This document shows, piece after piece, positions 22,974 to 31,963 of a stretch of 64,000 nucleotides of DNA. The notes under the pieces are model-generated. The model was not told the DNA's origin. It did no database searches and saw nothing but the letters and a program-made list of their open reading frames with translations. Numbering within the stretch: position 1 is the stretch's first letter; every line of letters begins with the position of its first letter. A program made the translations under genes and the position numbers. This DNA is from Solidesulfovibrio sp. (GTDB lineage: Bacteria; Desulfobacterota; Desulfovibrionia; Desulfovibrionales; Desulfovibrionaceae). The DNA lies in NCBI RefSeq assembly GCF_038562415.1, contig NZ_JBCFBA010000020.1:1-64000 (forward strand), given 5' to 3'.

Positions 22974-23530
22974 TTGCCGGGTTTTCGCGGCGTGCCGGAA
23001 AGGCCGAAGTCGTTTTCCGGGACCACGTTGTTGACATTGAGCGCCCTGGCCTTTTCCAGGTTGGCCTTGGCGCAGGCCTGGTCGCCAAGGCGCATGCAGG
23101 CCACGCCCAGATTGTAGTAGGCGTAGCTCAGATAGTCCACGCAAAGCGGCATGGTCACGGCCTGACGCAACGCCGCCGCCGCCTCGACGTTTTTCCCGGC
23201 CACAAGCAGGTCCGTGCCGCGCATGTACAATTCCATGCCGGCTCGGCCCGAGCATTTCCACCAGGCCCTTTTCACGCGCTTGCCCGATTTCATCGCACTC
23301 TTGCCCATGGCCGCGTATTCGGCCCTGTCGATCCTGCCGTCCTTGTTCAGATCCAGGATGGCGAACTGCGCCAGGGTCAGCCCGTTATTGAAGACCACGA
23401 TCTCCTCGAACACGATGACCCCGTCGTGGTTTTTGTCCACGCGGTCGAACGACGGTTTTTTCCAGGCGAAGGCGTTTCCGGCCAAGCCCAGGACCAGCAT
23501 CGCCACCATGGCCACAAGCGCGCGTTTCAT
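22967..23530 (-). CDS. Secreted EF-hand protein with TPR-like repeat
   Basis: A 187-aa exported protein: signal peptide (cut near GNAFAW), two EF-hand loops (DKNHDGVIVFEE at about 33-44 and DLNKDGRIDRAE at about 58-69) that should bind calcium, then a helical TPR-like segment (LSYAYYNLGVACMRLGDQAC). Two Cys residues flank the TPR helices. Function unknown. ATG 23530 has a ribosome site (AAGGAGGG). Confidence 0.8.
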   Translation of the reverse strand: MKRALVAMVAMLVLGLAGNAFAWKKPSFDRVDKNHDGVIVFEEIVVFNNGLTLAQFAILDLNKDGRIDRAEYAAMGKSAMKSGKRVKRAWWKCSGRAGMELYMRGTDLLVAGKNVEAAAALRQAVTMPLCVDYLSYAYYNLGVACMRLGDQACAKANLEKARALNVNNVVPENDFGLSGTPRKPGKP

Positions 23531-23616
23531 CGGGGAGCCCTCCTTCGGATGGTTTTTGCTGATGGCCAGCCTACCACATCCGCGCGAACTTGGGCAGCCA
23601 TTTTGCCCCGGGCCAT

Positions 23617-23642
23617 AAAAAAAGGCGGGGCAAGCCCGCCTT
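23617..23642 (-). terminator. Terminator after the SGNH hydrolase gene
   Basis: AAGGCGGG (23622-23629) pairs with CCCGCCTT (23635-23642); on the minus strand seven T residues (complement of 23617-23623) follow the stem. It ends the gene whose stop is at 23666. Confidence 0.85.
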
Positions 23643-23665
23643 GGCAACACCGCTTTCCCGCCGGC

Positions 23666-24316
23666 TCAGTTGGCCGTGGGCGCCGTCCCCGGCTGCCCGG
23701 CCAGCCCGGCCAGGATCTCGGGCCGCTGGAGTTCCTCGTTGGGCAGGGAAACGTACTTCTCGATGAGCGCGTGCCACAGCTTGTAGCCGTCCGGACGCAG
23801 GTGCACGCCGTCGGTGGTCAAGGTTTCGTTGAGGGCACCGGCCACGGCGAAGTGGCTGTACAGGTCGATATAGACGCAGCCGGGCAGCTCGGCGCAAAGC
23901 GCCCGCAGGCCGTCGTTGAGTTCGCGGATCTTGTCGTTGGACAGATCGGGCCTGTTGACCACGGGCAGCACGCTCTGCACGAAAACGACGGTCTTGGGCG
24001 AGCCCTGGTGGATGCGGCGCAGGATCTCGCGGTAGCGCGAGAGGATGCTGGCGTTGGGGCTCCAGATTTCGTTGATCCCTTCCAGGATGAACACCTTCTC
24101 CGGCTTCATGACGATCACGGAATTGAGGCTTTTCAATATCTTTGCTGTGGTATTGCTAACGGCCGCCTTGTTGACCACATCGGAAAAGCCACCTACATAT
24201 TTCCAGCCAGCCGTCTGGCTGCCCCCCAGGAAAACCGTCTTGGCCCAGGCTTCGCCGACGGCCAAAAAAAGAAGCGCCGCCGAAACGACGCCGACCCGAA
24301 ACCATGCCGAAACCAT
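23666..24316 (-). CDS. Exported SGNH/GDSL-type hydrolase
   Basis: A 216-aa protein with a signal peptide (cut after GEAWA). SGNH blocks: nucleophile Ser in FLGGSQT (block I), EGINEIW (block III) and DGVHLRPDGY (block V, catalytic Asp and His). Such enzymes are esterases or acetyl-transfer enzymes on lipids or cell-surface glycans; the substrate is unknown. ATG 24316 follows an AAGGAGAGG ribosome site. A second SGNH protein is encoded at 62129-62911. The 24317-24489 gap must hold divergent promoters for this gene and the PilZ gene, but I see no clear boxes. Confidence 0.85.
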   Translation of the reverse strand: MVSAWFRVGVVSAALLFLAVGEAWAKTVFLGGSQTAGWKYVGGFSDVVNKAAVSNTTAKILKSLNSVIVMKPEKVFILEGINEIWSPNASILSRYREILRRIHQGSPKTVVFVQSVLPVVNRPDLSNDKIRELNDGLRALCAELPGCVYIDLYSHFAVAGALNETLTTDGVHLRPDGYKLWHALIEKYVSLPNEELQRPEILAGLAGQPGTAPTAN

Positions 24317-24489
24317 TTCTCCCCTCTCCTTGCACGAAAATCCGGTCCCCGCGCCTCCCGCGAGCACAGGGGTGCGGGATAGCACGGTCGGCCGCGATTG
24401 AAAAGCGCCCGAGGCCGCCCGGCGCGCCCCCGGCTCCGCCAGCCCCGTAGCCCGCGACCAGGAAACACCAACCGCCGCACCGAGGCCCC

Positions 24490-25323
24490 ATGACCGCGCA
24501 AGCCAAGACGTCCCGCCGCCTCATGGAAGAAGCCATCGTCCAGCGTTCCCGCTGCTACCTGGCCCTGCCCGAAACCCTCACCGGCCTGGGCGAACTCGCC
24601 TGCGCCATCCTGGAAGCCTCCACGCGGGGGCTGGTGCTCGAAAGCGTCGGCAAAACCGCCTGCGGCCCCCATTGGGCGGGCCTGCCGGTGACGGGATTTT
24701 TCCGGGTGACGCTGCGGCGGGGTCGCCCCGAGGAGACCTTCTACACCTTCGACAGCCGCATCCGGGAGGCGGCCGCCGGCCGCGCCGGAACGGCCCGGCT
24801 CCTCCTGGACGAGCCCCGGGCCCTGGTCTTCGGCCAGCGACGCAAGAGCCTGCGCCTGGAACCGGAACCGGGGCAGGTCAGGTCGGCCTTTTTGTGGCGC
24901 TACGAAAAGGGCGCGGGCTTCGTCCGCAACGCCCCGTCCCTGCGCGACGGCGATTTCCAGTCCGGGCAGGCCAGGCTGGCCGACATCTCCGCCGGGGGAC
25001 TGCGCCTGTGCCTGCGCGGGGCGCTGCTGCGCGAACGCTGCCTGGAACTGCCCAAGGGACAGCGGGTGGTGGTCCATCTGGAACTGAACGAACCGCGCGT
25101 ATCCGGCGAGAACGCCTTCTGGATCGTGGCCCGTGTGCGCCACGCCGCCAAGGACGGCCTGTCCGGGGACACGTCGCTCGGCCTGGAATTCCTGGCCAGC
25201 GGCAACCTCGACCACACGGCCGGCAAGATCCGCTGGCAGCCCGTGCAGGACCACGTGATCCCGGGGCTCACGGACATCTTCTTCCACTGGGACCTGGACA
25301 AGCGGCGCGGCCGGCTCCTGTGA
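24490..25323 (+). CDS. PilZ domain protein, YcgR-like
   Basis: A 277-aa protein with a C-terminal PilZ domain that should bind cyclic di-GMP: RRKSLRLE (RxxxR, about residues 117-124) and ADISAGGLRL (DxSxxG, about 164-173). The N-terminal 100 residues resemble the YcgR N-terminal domain. YcgR-type proteins brake flagella or alter surface behaviour when c-di-GMP is high. It converges with the membrane protein gene ending at 25333. Confidence 0.85.
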   Translation: MTAQAKTSRRLMEEAIVQRSRCYLALPETLTGLGELACAILEASTRGLVLESVGKTACGPHWAGLPVTGFFRVTLRRGRPEETFYTFDSRIREAAAGRAGTARLLLDEPRALVFGQRRKSLRLEPEPGQVRSAFLWRYEKGAGFVRNAPSLRDGDFQSGQARLADISAGGLRLCLRGALLRERCLELPKGQRVVVHLELNEPRVSGENAFWIVARVRHAAKDGLSGDTSLGLEFLASGNLDHTAGKIRWQPVQDHVIPGLTDIFFHWDLDKRRGRLL

Positions 25324-25332
25324 CGGCCGGGT

Positions 25333-26283
25333 TCAGGCCGCTTCCCCGGCCTTGCCCCGCAGCTCCCGCAGGCTCATGCCGCTGGCCCCCACCCGCCACA
25401 GGCCGACGGCGGTCACGGGGATGTACTGGAGCAGATGCATGGCCAGGGCCACGGCAAAGGCCCGGTCCCGGTCCACGCCGAACCAGCCCAGGGCCAGCAC
25501 CATGGAAGCCTCGAACACGCCCATGCCCCCCGGCGCGCCCGGCAGGGCGAAGCCCAGCGTGGCCACGACGAAGACCGTGAGGATCAGGCGGACATCGAAC
25601 GGCAGCCCGGCCATCCAGCACAGACCCAGGCCGTACAGGGCCAGGTAGCCGCACCAGGCCGCGACCGTCCACAGCCCCAGCCGGGCCAGAAAGCCCAGAC
25701 GCAGGCTGGACTGCAACAGCCCGAGCATCTCGGCGGCGAAAAGCCGCAGCCGCTCCATGGGCACAAAGCGCAGCAGCCCGTGGGCCGCGCCCGGCGCCAG
25801 CCGCAGCAGGATCAGGAAGCACCAGACCCCGCCGACAAAGGCCAGGAGCGGATACAGCACGAGCCCCCGGCCCAGCAGCGCCGCCACGGCCGCGCCGAGA
25901 ACGAGCAGGGCGTTGACGTCGAAAAACCGCTCCCAGAACACGGCCTCCAGGGCATGCCCCAACGAGGCCCCGCTTTCCCGGCGCAGGTACAGGGCCTTGG
26001 CCATCTCGCCCAGCCTGGCCGGCAACACGTTGTTGAGCCCCAGGCCGATCAGGCAGGCCCACACGCCGACAAGCGGCCCGACGGCCCCGGCCATAAGGTA
26101 GCGCAGCCGCAAGCCCGGCAGCACCACGACAAGCAGGGACACGGCGACATAGACGGCCACGGGCACGGCGCGAAAGGCGCCCAGGGCGCGGCCAAGCCCG
26201 GCCAGGTCCACCCCCCACAGGGCATAGGCGAGGCAGCCCCCGGTGAGGGCCAGACGCAGGATCAAGGAAAAGCGTGCGTTCAT
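25333..26283 (-). CDS. Flippase-like membrane protein, LPG-synthase TM / UPF0104 family
   Basis: A 316-aa protein with about seven to eight membrane helices and family signatures NNVLPARLGEMAKALYL (about 85-101) and LPGAPGGMGVFEA (about 253-265). Relatives include the membrane half of MprF and putative glycolipid flippases or dolichol-linked enzymes. Function here unknown; a role in lipid or glycan transport is inference. The start at 26283 is chosen at the first membrane helix. A strong symmetric hairpin at 26293-26339 separates it from the cytochrome gene. Confidence 0.8.
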   Translation of the reverse strand: MNARFSLILRLALTGGCLAYALWGVDLAGLGRALGAFRAVPVAVYVAVSLLVVVLPGLRLRYLMAGAVGPLVGVWACLIGLGLNNVLPARLGEMAKALYLRRESGASLGHALEAVFWERFFDVNALLVLGAAVAALLGRGLVLYPLLAFVGGVWCFLILLRLAPGAAHGLLRFVPMERLRLFAAEMLGLLQSSLRLGFLARLGLWTVAAWCGYLALYGLGLCWMAGLPFDVRLILTVFVVATLGFALPGAPGGMGVFEASMVLALGWFGVDRDRAFAVALAMHLLQYIPVTAVGLWRVGASGMSLRELRGKAGEAA

Positions 26284-26292
26284 GCAGCATCC

Positions 26293-26339
26293 GCCGGGAA
26301 AAAGGTCTTGGGCCTGGTGGCCATGGCCTTTTTCCCGGC
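26293..26339. terminator. Bidirectional terminator-like hairpin
   Basis: GCCGGGAAAAAGG (26293-26305) pairs perfectly with CCTTTTTCCCGGC (26327-26339), with an inner GGCC/GGCC stem. On the minus strand it follows the cytochrome gene by 18 bases and lies 10 bases before the next start codon, so it may terminate or attenuate transcription into the membrane protein gene. Confidence 0.75.
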
Positions 26340-26356
26340 AGGAATCAAGGCCGGGC

Positions 26357-26644
26357 TCACGGCTTGGGTTGCGCGGCGTAATAAGCGGCGAGATCGTCAA
26401 TATTTTCAGGCGATTGTTTCTGCATGATCGCGATCATGGCCTTGTTGTCGCCCTTGCCGTCCTTGTAGGCCAGCATTTTTGCCGTCAGCGTCGCGGCGTC
26501 CACGCCGTTGAGGTCGCCCTTGCTCTTGTGGCAGGCGCAGCCCTTGACCAGGGCCTCGCCCTTGGCCGCGTCCCCGGCGGCCAAGGCGGCCGCGGCCACG
26601 GCGCACAGAACCAGCGCGCCCAAAACCGTTGCGATGCGTTTCAT
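26357..26644 (-). CDS. Small exported cytochrome-c-like protein with CxCH motif
   Basis: A 95-aa protein with a signal peptide (cut near ALAAGD) and the fold pattern of a class I cytochrome c553: GEALVKG, a His-bearing Cys motif, a late Met (AIMQKQSPENIDDLAAYYA) that would be the distal ligand. The heme site reads GCACHK, so only one residue separates the two Cys residues instead of two. Either heme attaches by a single thioether or attachment is lost. It faces the DsbA-like gene divergently across 193 bp. Confidence 0.75.
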   Translation of the reverse strand: MKRIATVLGALVLCAVAAAALAAGDAAKGEALVKGCACHKSKGDLNGVDAATLTAKMLAYKDGKGDNKAMIAIMQKQSPENIDDLAAYYAAQPKP

Positions 26645-26837
26645 GTCCTCTCCTCGGCCTCACGGTGCATCCCGCCGCCCCATGCGGCAAATCCAGCCTC
26701 CCTCAATACCCCTCCTCGAAAAAAATGCAATCCTCTCAAACAGCTTCCCTTGCTTTTGCGAGATTTTTGTTGCAATTCACCCTGCCCAAGGTAGGTTCTC
26801 CAGTCGAGGACATCCGCTTTCGCCAAAGGAACGCCCC

Positions 26838-27635
26838 ATGCCGCCCCGCATCATTTCCGCCCTGGCCGTCACCCTGCTCCTTTTCGCCTGCGCCCCCGCC
26901 TCCCCGGACAAGACCCTGCGCCAGACCATGCGGGAACACCCCGACATGGTCCTCGACGCCCTGTCCGAGCGCAAGGCCGAACTCTTCGCCCTGGTGGTCG
27001 CCGGCCAGCAGGAAAACCAGGACGCCCTGCGTCAGGCCAAGCAGGCCGAAGAGCTCAAAAAACCCCTGGCCCCGGCCGTGGATCCGGCCCGGGCCATGCG
27101 CGGGCCGGCCGACGCCCAGACCCTGGTCGTGGTCTACTCCGATTTCCTGTGCCCCTACTGTGCCCAGGGCGCCAAGACCCTCAAGGAATTCGAGGCCCGC
27201 CACCCCGATTCGGTGCGCGTGCTGTTCAAGCATTACGCCACCGACGACCTGTCCCGGCAGGCGGCGCTGGTCTACGAGGCCCTGGCCGCCCAGGACCCCA
27301 AGCTCGCCTTCGCCTTCCACGACGCGGTCTTCGCGGCCCAGCGCGAGATCGAGCAGGCCGGCGAGCCGTCGCTCTACGCCCTGGCCGTCAAACTCGGGGC
27401 CGACATCCCGCACCTCAAAAAGGACCTCAAAAACCCGGCCCTGGCCAAGCGCATCGACGGCGACGTGGCCGAGGCCCGGGCCTTCGGTATCGAGGGGACG
27501 CCGACGTTCGTCATAAACGGCGTGTCCGTGCGCGGCGCGGCGCCCCTCGGCGAATTCGAGGACGTGCTGCGCCAGGTGTCCCGGGGCGGCGGCGAGGAAG
27601 CCCCCTGCGACACCTGCAACAAAAAGGCGAAGTAA
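26838..27635 (+). CDS. DsbA-family thiol oxidoreductase, probable lipoprotein
   Basis: A 265-aa exported protein. The N-terminus ends in a lipobox-like LLFAC (Cys 18), suggesting anchoring in a membrane. A helical linker (about 25-85) precedes a thioredoxin fold with active site CPYC (about residue 108) and the cis-Pro segment GTPTFVING (about 220). The tail carries an extra CDTC pair. Members oxidise or isomerise disulfides in periplasmic proteins. ATG 26838 follows AAAGGA. The downstream gene starts 36 bases later and may be co-transcribed. Confidence 0.85.
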   Translation: MPPRIISALAVTLLLFACAPASPDKTLRQTMREHPDMVLDALSERKAELFALVVAGQQENQDALRQAKQAEELKKPLAPAVDPARAMRGPADAQTLVVVYSDFLCPYCAQGAKTLKEFEARHPDSVRVLFKHYATDDLSRQAALVYEALAAQDPKLAFAFHDAVFAAQREIEQAGEPSLYALAVKLGADIPHLKKDLKNPALAKRIDGDVAEARAFGIEGTPTFVINGVSVRGAAPLGEFEDVLRQVSRGGGEEAPCDTCNKKAK

Positions 27636-27671
27636 CGGGACGCCGACGTCCCGACAGACAACGGTACCGTC

Positions 27672-28226
27672 ATGCTGGCATTGCTGCGCATCGTCGCGAT
27701 TGTCGCCCTGCTCGCCGTGGCCGGGCCCATGTCGCCCTCCCCGGCACCGGCCCTGGCCGAGGACCGGGCCGCACCCGCCGACCAGGCCATCGACGAGGCC
27801 ACGCTCGTGGCCATGATGGACGACGTCATCCGGTATTACGATGAAAGCCGGGCGGCGGAAGGGCGGATCCTGGAGCTGTTGCAGGGCTACGAAAAGAGCA
27901 AGGACAGCCTGGAATACAAGAAGCTGCGCTTTCTGTTCGACACCCACCAGAAGGTGACGACCAGCCTCAACAACCTCATCGACGTCCTCTACATCTCGCT
28001 CAAGCACGGCAATTACGAGGACAAGGAACTCAACAACTACCTCTACAGCCGCTGCAAGAACATCATCACCTTCGTCAACAACATGGTCTACTTCCTGACC
28101 GCCCGCAACCAGGAAATGCCGCTCGGCGCCTCCGTGGACGTGCAGCGGCTCTACGAAGGCTACCTGGTTCGCCTGACCACCCTGCTCTACGACCTCAACA
28201 AGCTCCTGACCCACTTCCACAAGTAG
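27672..28226 (+). CDS. Secreted helical protein, unknown
   Basis: A 184-aa protein with a signal peptide (cut near PALAE). The mature part is almost all helix with conserved-looking aromatic and Asn residues (NNLIDVLYISLKHGNY, NNMVYFLTARNQE). I do not recognise the family. It follows the DsbA-like gene closely and might be its client, but has a single Cys. It converges on the SPOR gene ending at 28303. Confidence 0.7.
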   Translation: MLALLRIVAIVALLAVAGPMSPSPAPALAEDRAAPADQAIDEATLVAMMDDVIRYYDESRAAEGRILELLQGYEKSKDSLEYKKLRFLFDTHQKVTTSLNNLIDVLYISLKHGNYEDKELNNYLYSRCKNIITFVNNMVYFLTARNQEMPLGASVDVQRLYEGYLVRLTTLLYDLNKLLTHFHK

Positions 28227-28302
28227 TCCCGGCCAACGCGGCCCCGATTCGCGGCGGCCTCCCGGCGCAGGCACCAGGGGGGCGGTTCCCGTCCGGCCCG
28301 CC

Positions 28303-29322
28303 TCAGTGGCAGCGAAGCCCTCCGGCCTTGGCGGCATCCACCTCCACGACCAGCGGCCAAACGCCGACCGCCGCGCGCACCGCTTCCCGGGAGGCCAGGG
28401 CGGTGCGCCGGTCGCCGAAACGGCCGGCCAGGACCCGGTGACGGGCGTTGGCGCCCTGCCCCTCCTTGGCCACGCAGGCCGGCATTCCCCTGGCCCGCAG
28501 CCTGGCGGCCAGGGCGGCGGCGTTTTCGGCATCGGCGAAAAGGCCGGTTTGCAGGGCGACAAAGCCTTTGGCCGCCTCCCGGGGCCTGGCGGCGGCGCTT
28601 CCGGTCGCGGCCGAAGGCAATCCCCGGGACGGGGCGGCGGTGGGCGCGGCCTTGGCCGGCGGCGGCTTGGGGGAGGCTGGGTCGGCCTCGGGGCCGGGTT
28701 TGGCCGGGGCGGCGGGCGAGGCGGCGGACGGCGAAGAAGCGGGCGGGGACGCGATCGGGATGGAAGCGGCGACCCCGGGCGCGCCGGGCGCCTCCGCCGG
28801 CGTCTGTGCCGCGGCCGAGGGCGGCGACACGATAAAATTCCAGGCGCCAAGCGGCTTGTCGCCCGCCGCCAGTTCCAGCCGCCACGGGCCGGGCGCGGGG
28901 GGGCCGAGGGGAAAAAAGGCATAGGCGGCCACGGCCGGTTCGCCGGGCCGGGCCGGCACGAACCAGCGGTCCACGGCCTGCCCGTCGCCGTCCGCCGATG
29001 GCCGGGTCAGCCGGGCCTCGACGGCCACGGCCTTGCCGCCGGGCTTGCCCGGCAACACAAAGCGGCAGCCCAGGCCCTTGTCGGAAGGTTCCACCGCCTC
29101 GCCCAGCCGCACGGCCATGGCCCCGGGCCAGGCCTCGACCAGCCCCGGTTCCGCGGCCAGGGCGCCGCAGGCCTCGAAAACGCCGCCCACCGGGCCGGCC
29201 TCGCCGGCGGGCGCGGGCGCCACGGCGGCCCGGACCCCGGCGCGGGCCGGGTGCGGCCAGGCCAGGGCGGCCAGGATCAGGCAGGCCGCAACGAGGCGGT
29301 ACGGAGGGGCGAAACCGGGCAT
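28303..29322 (-). CDS. Exported SPOR-domain protein
   Basis: A 339-aa protein: signal peptide (cut near HPARA), an N-terminal beta-rich domain (about 30-165), a long Pro/Ala-rich linker (about 165-255) and a C-terminal SPOR domain (about 258-330; VALQTGLFADAENA, RHRVLAGRFGDRRTA). SPOR domains bind denuded glycan strands at division sites. It is last in a seven-gene minus-strand operon starting at 36451, 12 bases after the TPR gene, so it may link that signalling pathway to cell-wall sites. Confidence 0.8.
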   Translation of the reverse strand: MPGFAPPYRLVAACLILAALAWPHPARAGVRAAVAPAPAGEAGPVGGVFEACGALAAEPGLVEAWPGAMAVRLGEAVEPSDKGLGCRFVLPGKPGGKAVAVEARLTRPSADGDGQAVDRWFVPARPGEPAVAAYAFFPLGPPAPGPWRLELAAGDKPLGAWNFIVSPPSAAAQTPAEAPGAPGVAASIPIASPPASSPSAASPAAPAKPGPEADPASPKPPPAKAAPTAAPSRGLPSAATGSAAARPREAAKGFVALQTGLFADAENAAALAARLRARGMPACVAKEGQGANARHRVLAGRFGDRRTALASREAVRAAVGVWPLVVEVDAAKAGGLRCH

Positions 29323-29334
29323 GGGCGGAAAGGC

Positions 29335-30705
29335 TCACTCGGCGAGATAGTCGAGCATGCGTCTGGCCGCTTCGTAGCCGGGGTCGAGTTCCAGGGCGAT
29401 GCCGAGGAAGGCGCGGGCCTCGCCGAGGTTGCGGCACCGATGGTGGGCCGTGGCGATGTTGTAGGCCACGGACGGGGCCTGGCGGGCCAGATTGGGGTCC
29501 ACGGCCAGGGCCCGCTCGAAATGCCGCAAGGCGATGTCGAACTGCTTGCCCTCGGCGTGGGCCACGCCGATGTTGTAGAGGATGCCGGCGTCGTCCGGGG
29601 CGATCTCCAGGGCCTTGCGGTAGTTGTCCACGGCCTGCGCCCACAGCCCCTGGCGGCGCAGCAGGATGCCCCGGTCGTTGAACATCCACAGGTCGGCCTG
29701 GCCCAGGGCCTCGCCCTTGGCCTCGATGGCCTCGGTGACGAAACGCAGGGCCATGGCCTGGTCCTTTTCGCCAATGGCCCGGGCGATCTCCATGAGCGAA
29801 TCGCTGACCATGTCCGAGGCCACCCGCGTGACCACGCGCCGGGCCTCCTCGAAATAGGTCTTGGCCGTGTCGGTGTCGCCCTTGGACAGGTGCAGGCCGC
29901 CGATTTCCACCTTGCGCTCGAAATTGAGCGGCGAAAGCGTGTCCAGCCGGGTCAGGTAGGCCAGGCGCCGGTCGAATTCGCCGGATTCCCGGCACAGGTC
30001 CACCAGGCGCTTGAGCGGCTCGATGAAGAGCTTTTCCGCCTTGGCCGCGGCCACGTAGTGCTTTTCCGCGGCGGCGAAGTCGCCGCGTTTTCGGGCCGCG
30101 TCGCCCATGAGCAGATGGCCCTTGAGGCTGTCGGGCTTGATCTCGAAGGCCTTGGCCGTCACCCGTTCGGCCTGTTCGAGGTCGCCGGCGGCGATGAGTT
30201 CCGCCGCCCGGTCCAGCAGGACCCCGAGCTGGTTGTTGGGCCGCACGGCGAAGGCGATCTTCTCGATGATGGCATTGGCCGAGATGGGCTTGACGATGGA
30301 GCTGTCCGCGCCGATCTCGTGGGTCAGCACCAGCTCGTCGCGCGACATCTCCGTGCCGACCACGATCAGCCGCACCCGGTCGCCGTAGAAGGTCTTGAGC
30401 ACCTTGACGGGCTTGATGCAGGTGGCCTTGCGGATGCGCCGCTCGATGAAAAGCACAAGCGGCGCGGTCAGGCGCTGGGCGACCTTGTTGGCGAAGGCCA
30501 CCAGCTCGTCGTAGTCGGCGGTTTCGCGGAAGGCCGCCTTCACGTCCACCCGCAGCCCGCCGAGGGTGAACTTCACCAGGCGCGAAAAGCTCTCGTCGTC
30601 CGTGGCCGCCACGGCCATGCCGCCCTCGGCGAAATAGTCGAGGACGATGCGCTCATAGCGCTTGGCCGCCTGTTCGGCCTTCACCCGCGCGAGGTTGTTG
30701 GACAT
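29335..30705 (-). CDS. Pseudo-receiver plus TPR protein
   Basis: A 456-aa soluble protein. Residues about 25-150 look like a receiver fold that keeps the late Lys (SIVKPIS) but has Glu-Arg in place of the phospho-accepting Asp (LVLFIERR), so it is probably not phosphorylated. Residues about 155-456 contain several TPR repeats (for example ILYNIGVAHAEGKQFDIALRH) for protein binding. It lies 16 bases after the response regulator gene, within the signalling operon, and probably acts as an assembly partner. Confidence 0.78.
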   Translation of the reverse strand: MSNNLARVKAEQAAKRYERIVLDYFAEGGMAVAATDDESFSRLVKFTLGGLRVDVKAAFRETADYDELVAFANKVAQRLTAPLVLFIERRIRKATCIKPVKVLKTFYGDRVRLIVVGTEMSRDELVLTHEIGADSSIVKPISANAIIEKIAFAVRPNNQLGVLLDRAAELIAAGDLEQAERVTAKAFEIKPDSLKGHLLMGDAARKRGDFAAAEKHYVAAAKAEKLFIEPLKRLVDLCRESGEFDRRLAYLTRLDTLSPLNFERKVEIGGLHLSKGDTDTAKTYFEEARRVVTRVASDMVSDSLMEIARAIGEKDQAMALRFVTEAIEAKGEALGQADLWMFNDRGILLRRQGLWAQAVDNYRKALEIAPDDAGILYNIGVAHAEGKQFDIALRHFERALAVDPNLARQAPSVAYNIATAHHRCRNLGEARAFLGIALELDPGYEAARRMLDYLAE

Positions 30706-30721
30706 GGCCCGCCCGTTGCCG

Positions 30722-31933
30722 TCACCCGTGCGGCGACGCGTTTCTCACCCGGCGCAACAGCGCCAGCAGTTCGGTGTCGACAATGCCGCAGGCCGGCTCC
30801 TCGACAGGCGGAGCCAACACCCGCAGCGTCTCCGGGCGGCCGCCGCCCAAGGCCCGCAGACGCTCCACAAGCCCGGCGTCCACCACCTGCCCGGCCACGG
30901 CCGCCTTCTCGCCCGTGGACAAGCGGATGTCCTCTTCCAGGACCATGCCCGCCGTCAAGCAGGAAAGCGGCGTCTCGCAACGCGAATACCCCTCGCGCGA
31001 GCCGGCCATGACACTGAGGAGCTCCAGGATTTCGGGATCATAGACGCCGGTTCGGCCGCGCATGGCCTCCAGGGCCGCCTCGCGCCCCGCGCCCGAGGTC
31101 AGCAGCCGGTCGTAGTCCAAGGCCGCCTTGAGCAGTCGCGCGCCCAGGGGGATGTCCGGGCCGCTCGGGCCGTCGCCCTCGCCGGCGAAAGGGCGCTCCT
31201 GGTGGCGGATGATGTCGGCCACCTCGTCGAGCTTGGGGATGCTGGCCAGCAGGTCCGCGCCGATGATCGGATGACGGTTGAAAAGCGCGGCCCGGTCCCC
31301 GGTCAGTTCGCCCTCGGCGCGCAGCGCCGCGAACATGGCTTCGGGCATGACCAGGGCGCCGAGCTGGGACAGGGTGACGGCCAGCTCGATGCGCCAGAGG
31401 TCCGGGGCCTCCAGGCTGCGGGCCATGTCCAGCACCAGCCGCCGCACCCGGGAGGCCCGGCCCATGGCCTCGGGGTTTTGCAGGGCAAGCAGGTCCGTCA
31501 GCACCTTGATGATGCCGCGAAGCGCCCCCTTGAGGAATTCCTTTTCCGCCGTGGCCTGCTGGTACTGGGCCACCCCGGCGGCCAGGGCCTCCTCCAGGGC
31601 GTCCTCGGCGCAGGGCTTGGACAGGAAACGGAAGACGCCGGCCGCGTTGACGGCTTCCATGGCCGTGGGCAGGTCGGCGTAGCCGGTCAGCATGATGCGG
31701 GCCGTGTCCGGACAGACCCGCCGCAACCGGCTGAAAAAATCCATGCCGTCCAGGCCCGGCATGCGCAGGTCGGCCACCACCGCCGCATAGGGTCCGCGTT
31801 CGGTGACGGCCTCCAGGGCCCGGATGGGGCCAACAGCCACATCGACGACGTATTTGCGCCGCATCGTGCGCCGAAGCGCCGCCACGAGCTCCGCGTCGTC
31901 ATCCACGAACAGAATTCGGTGTTTTGCGCCCAT
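30722..31933 (-). CDS. Response regulator with degenerate HD-GYP output domain (first paralogue)
   Basis: A 403-aa regulator: receiver (1-120, Asp in VADLRMPGLDG, Lys in LSKPC) followed by a helical domain that aligns with HD-GYP phosphodiesterases. The HPIIGADLL segment survives, but HDIGK is replaced by LSQLGAL and the GYP region reads RHQERPFAGEGD, so metal binding and c-di-GMP hydrolysis are unlikely. It probably acts by binding partners. A close paralogue is encoded at 35252-36451 in the same operon. Confidence 0.82.
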   Translation of the reverse strand: MGAKHRILFVDDDAELVAALRRTMRRKYVVDVAVGPIRALEAVTERGPYAAVVADLRMPGLDGMDFFSRLRRVCPDTARIMLTGYADLPTAMEAVNAAGVFRFLSKPCAEDALEEALAAGVAQYQQATAEKEFLKGALRGIIKVLTDLLALQNPEAMGRASRVRRLVLDMARSLEAPDLWRIELAVTLSQLGALVMPEAMFAALRAEGELTGDRAALFNRHPIIGADLLASIPKLDEVADIIRHQERPFAGEGDGPSGPDIPLGARLLKAALDYDRLLTSGAGREAALEAMRGRTGVYDPEILELLSVMAGSREGYSRCETPLSCLTAGMVLEEDIRLSTGEKAAVAGQVVDAGLVERLRALGGGRPETLRVLAPPVEEPACGIVDTELLALLRRVRNASPHG

Positions 31934-31963
31934 GCGTCCGCAACCCCTGACGCGACAAGCCTG

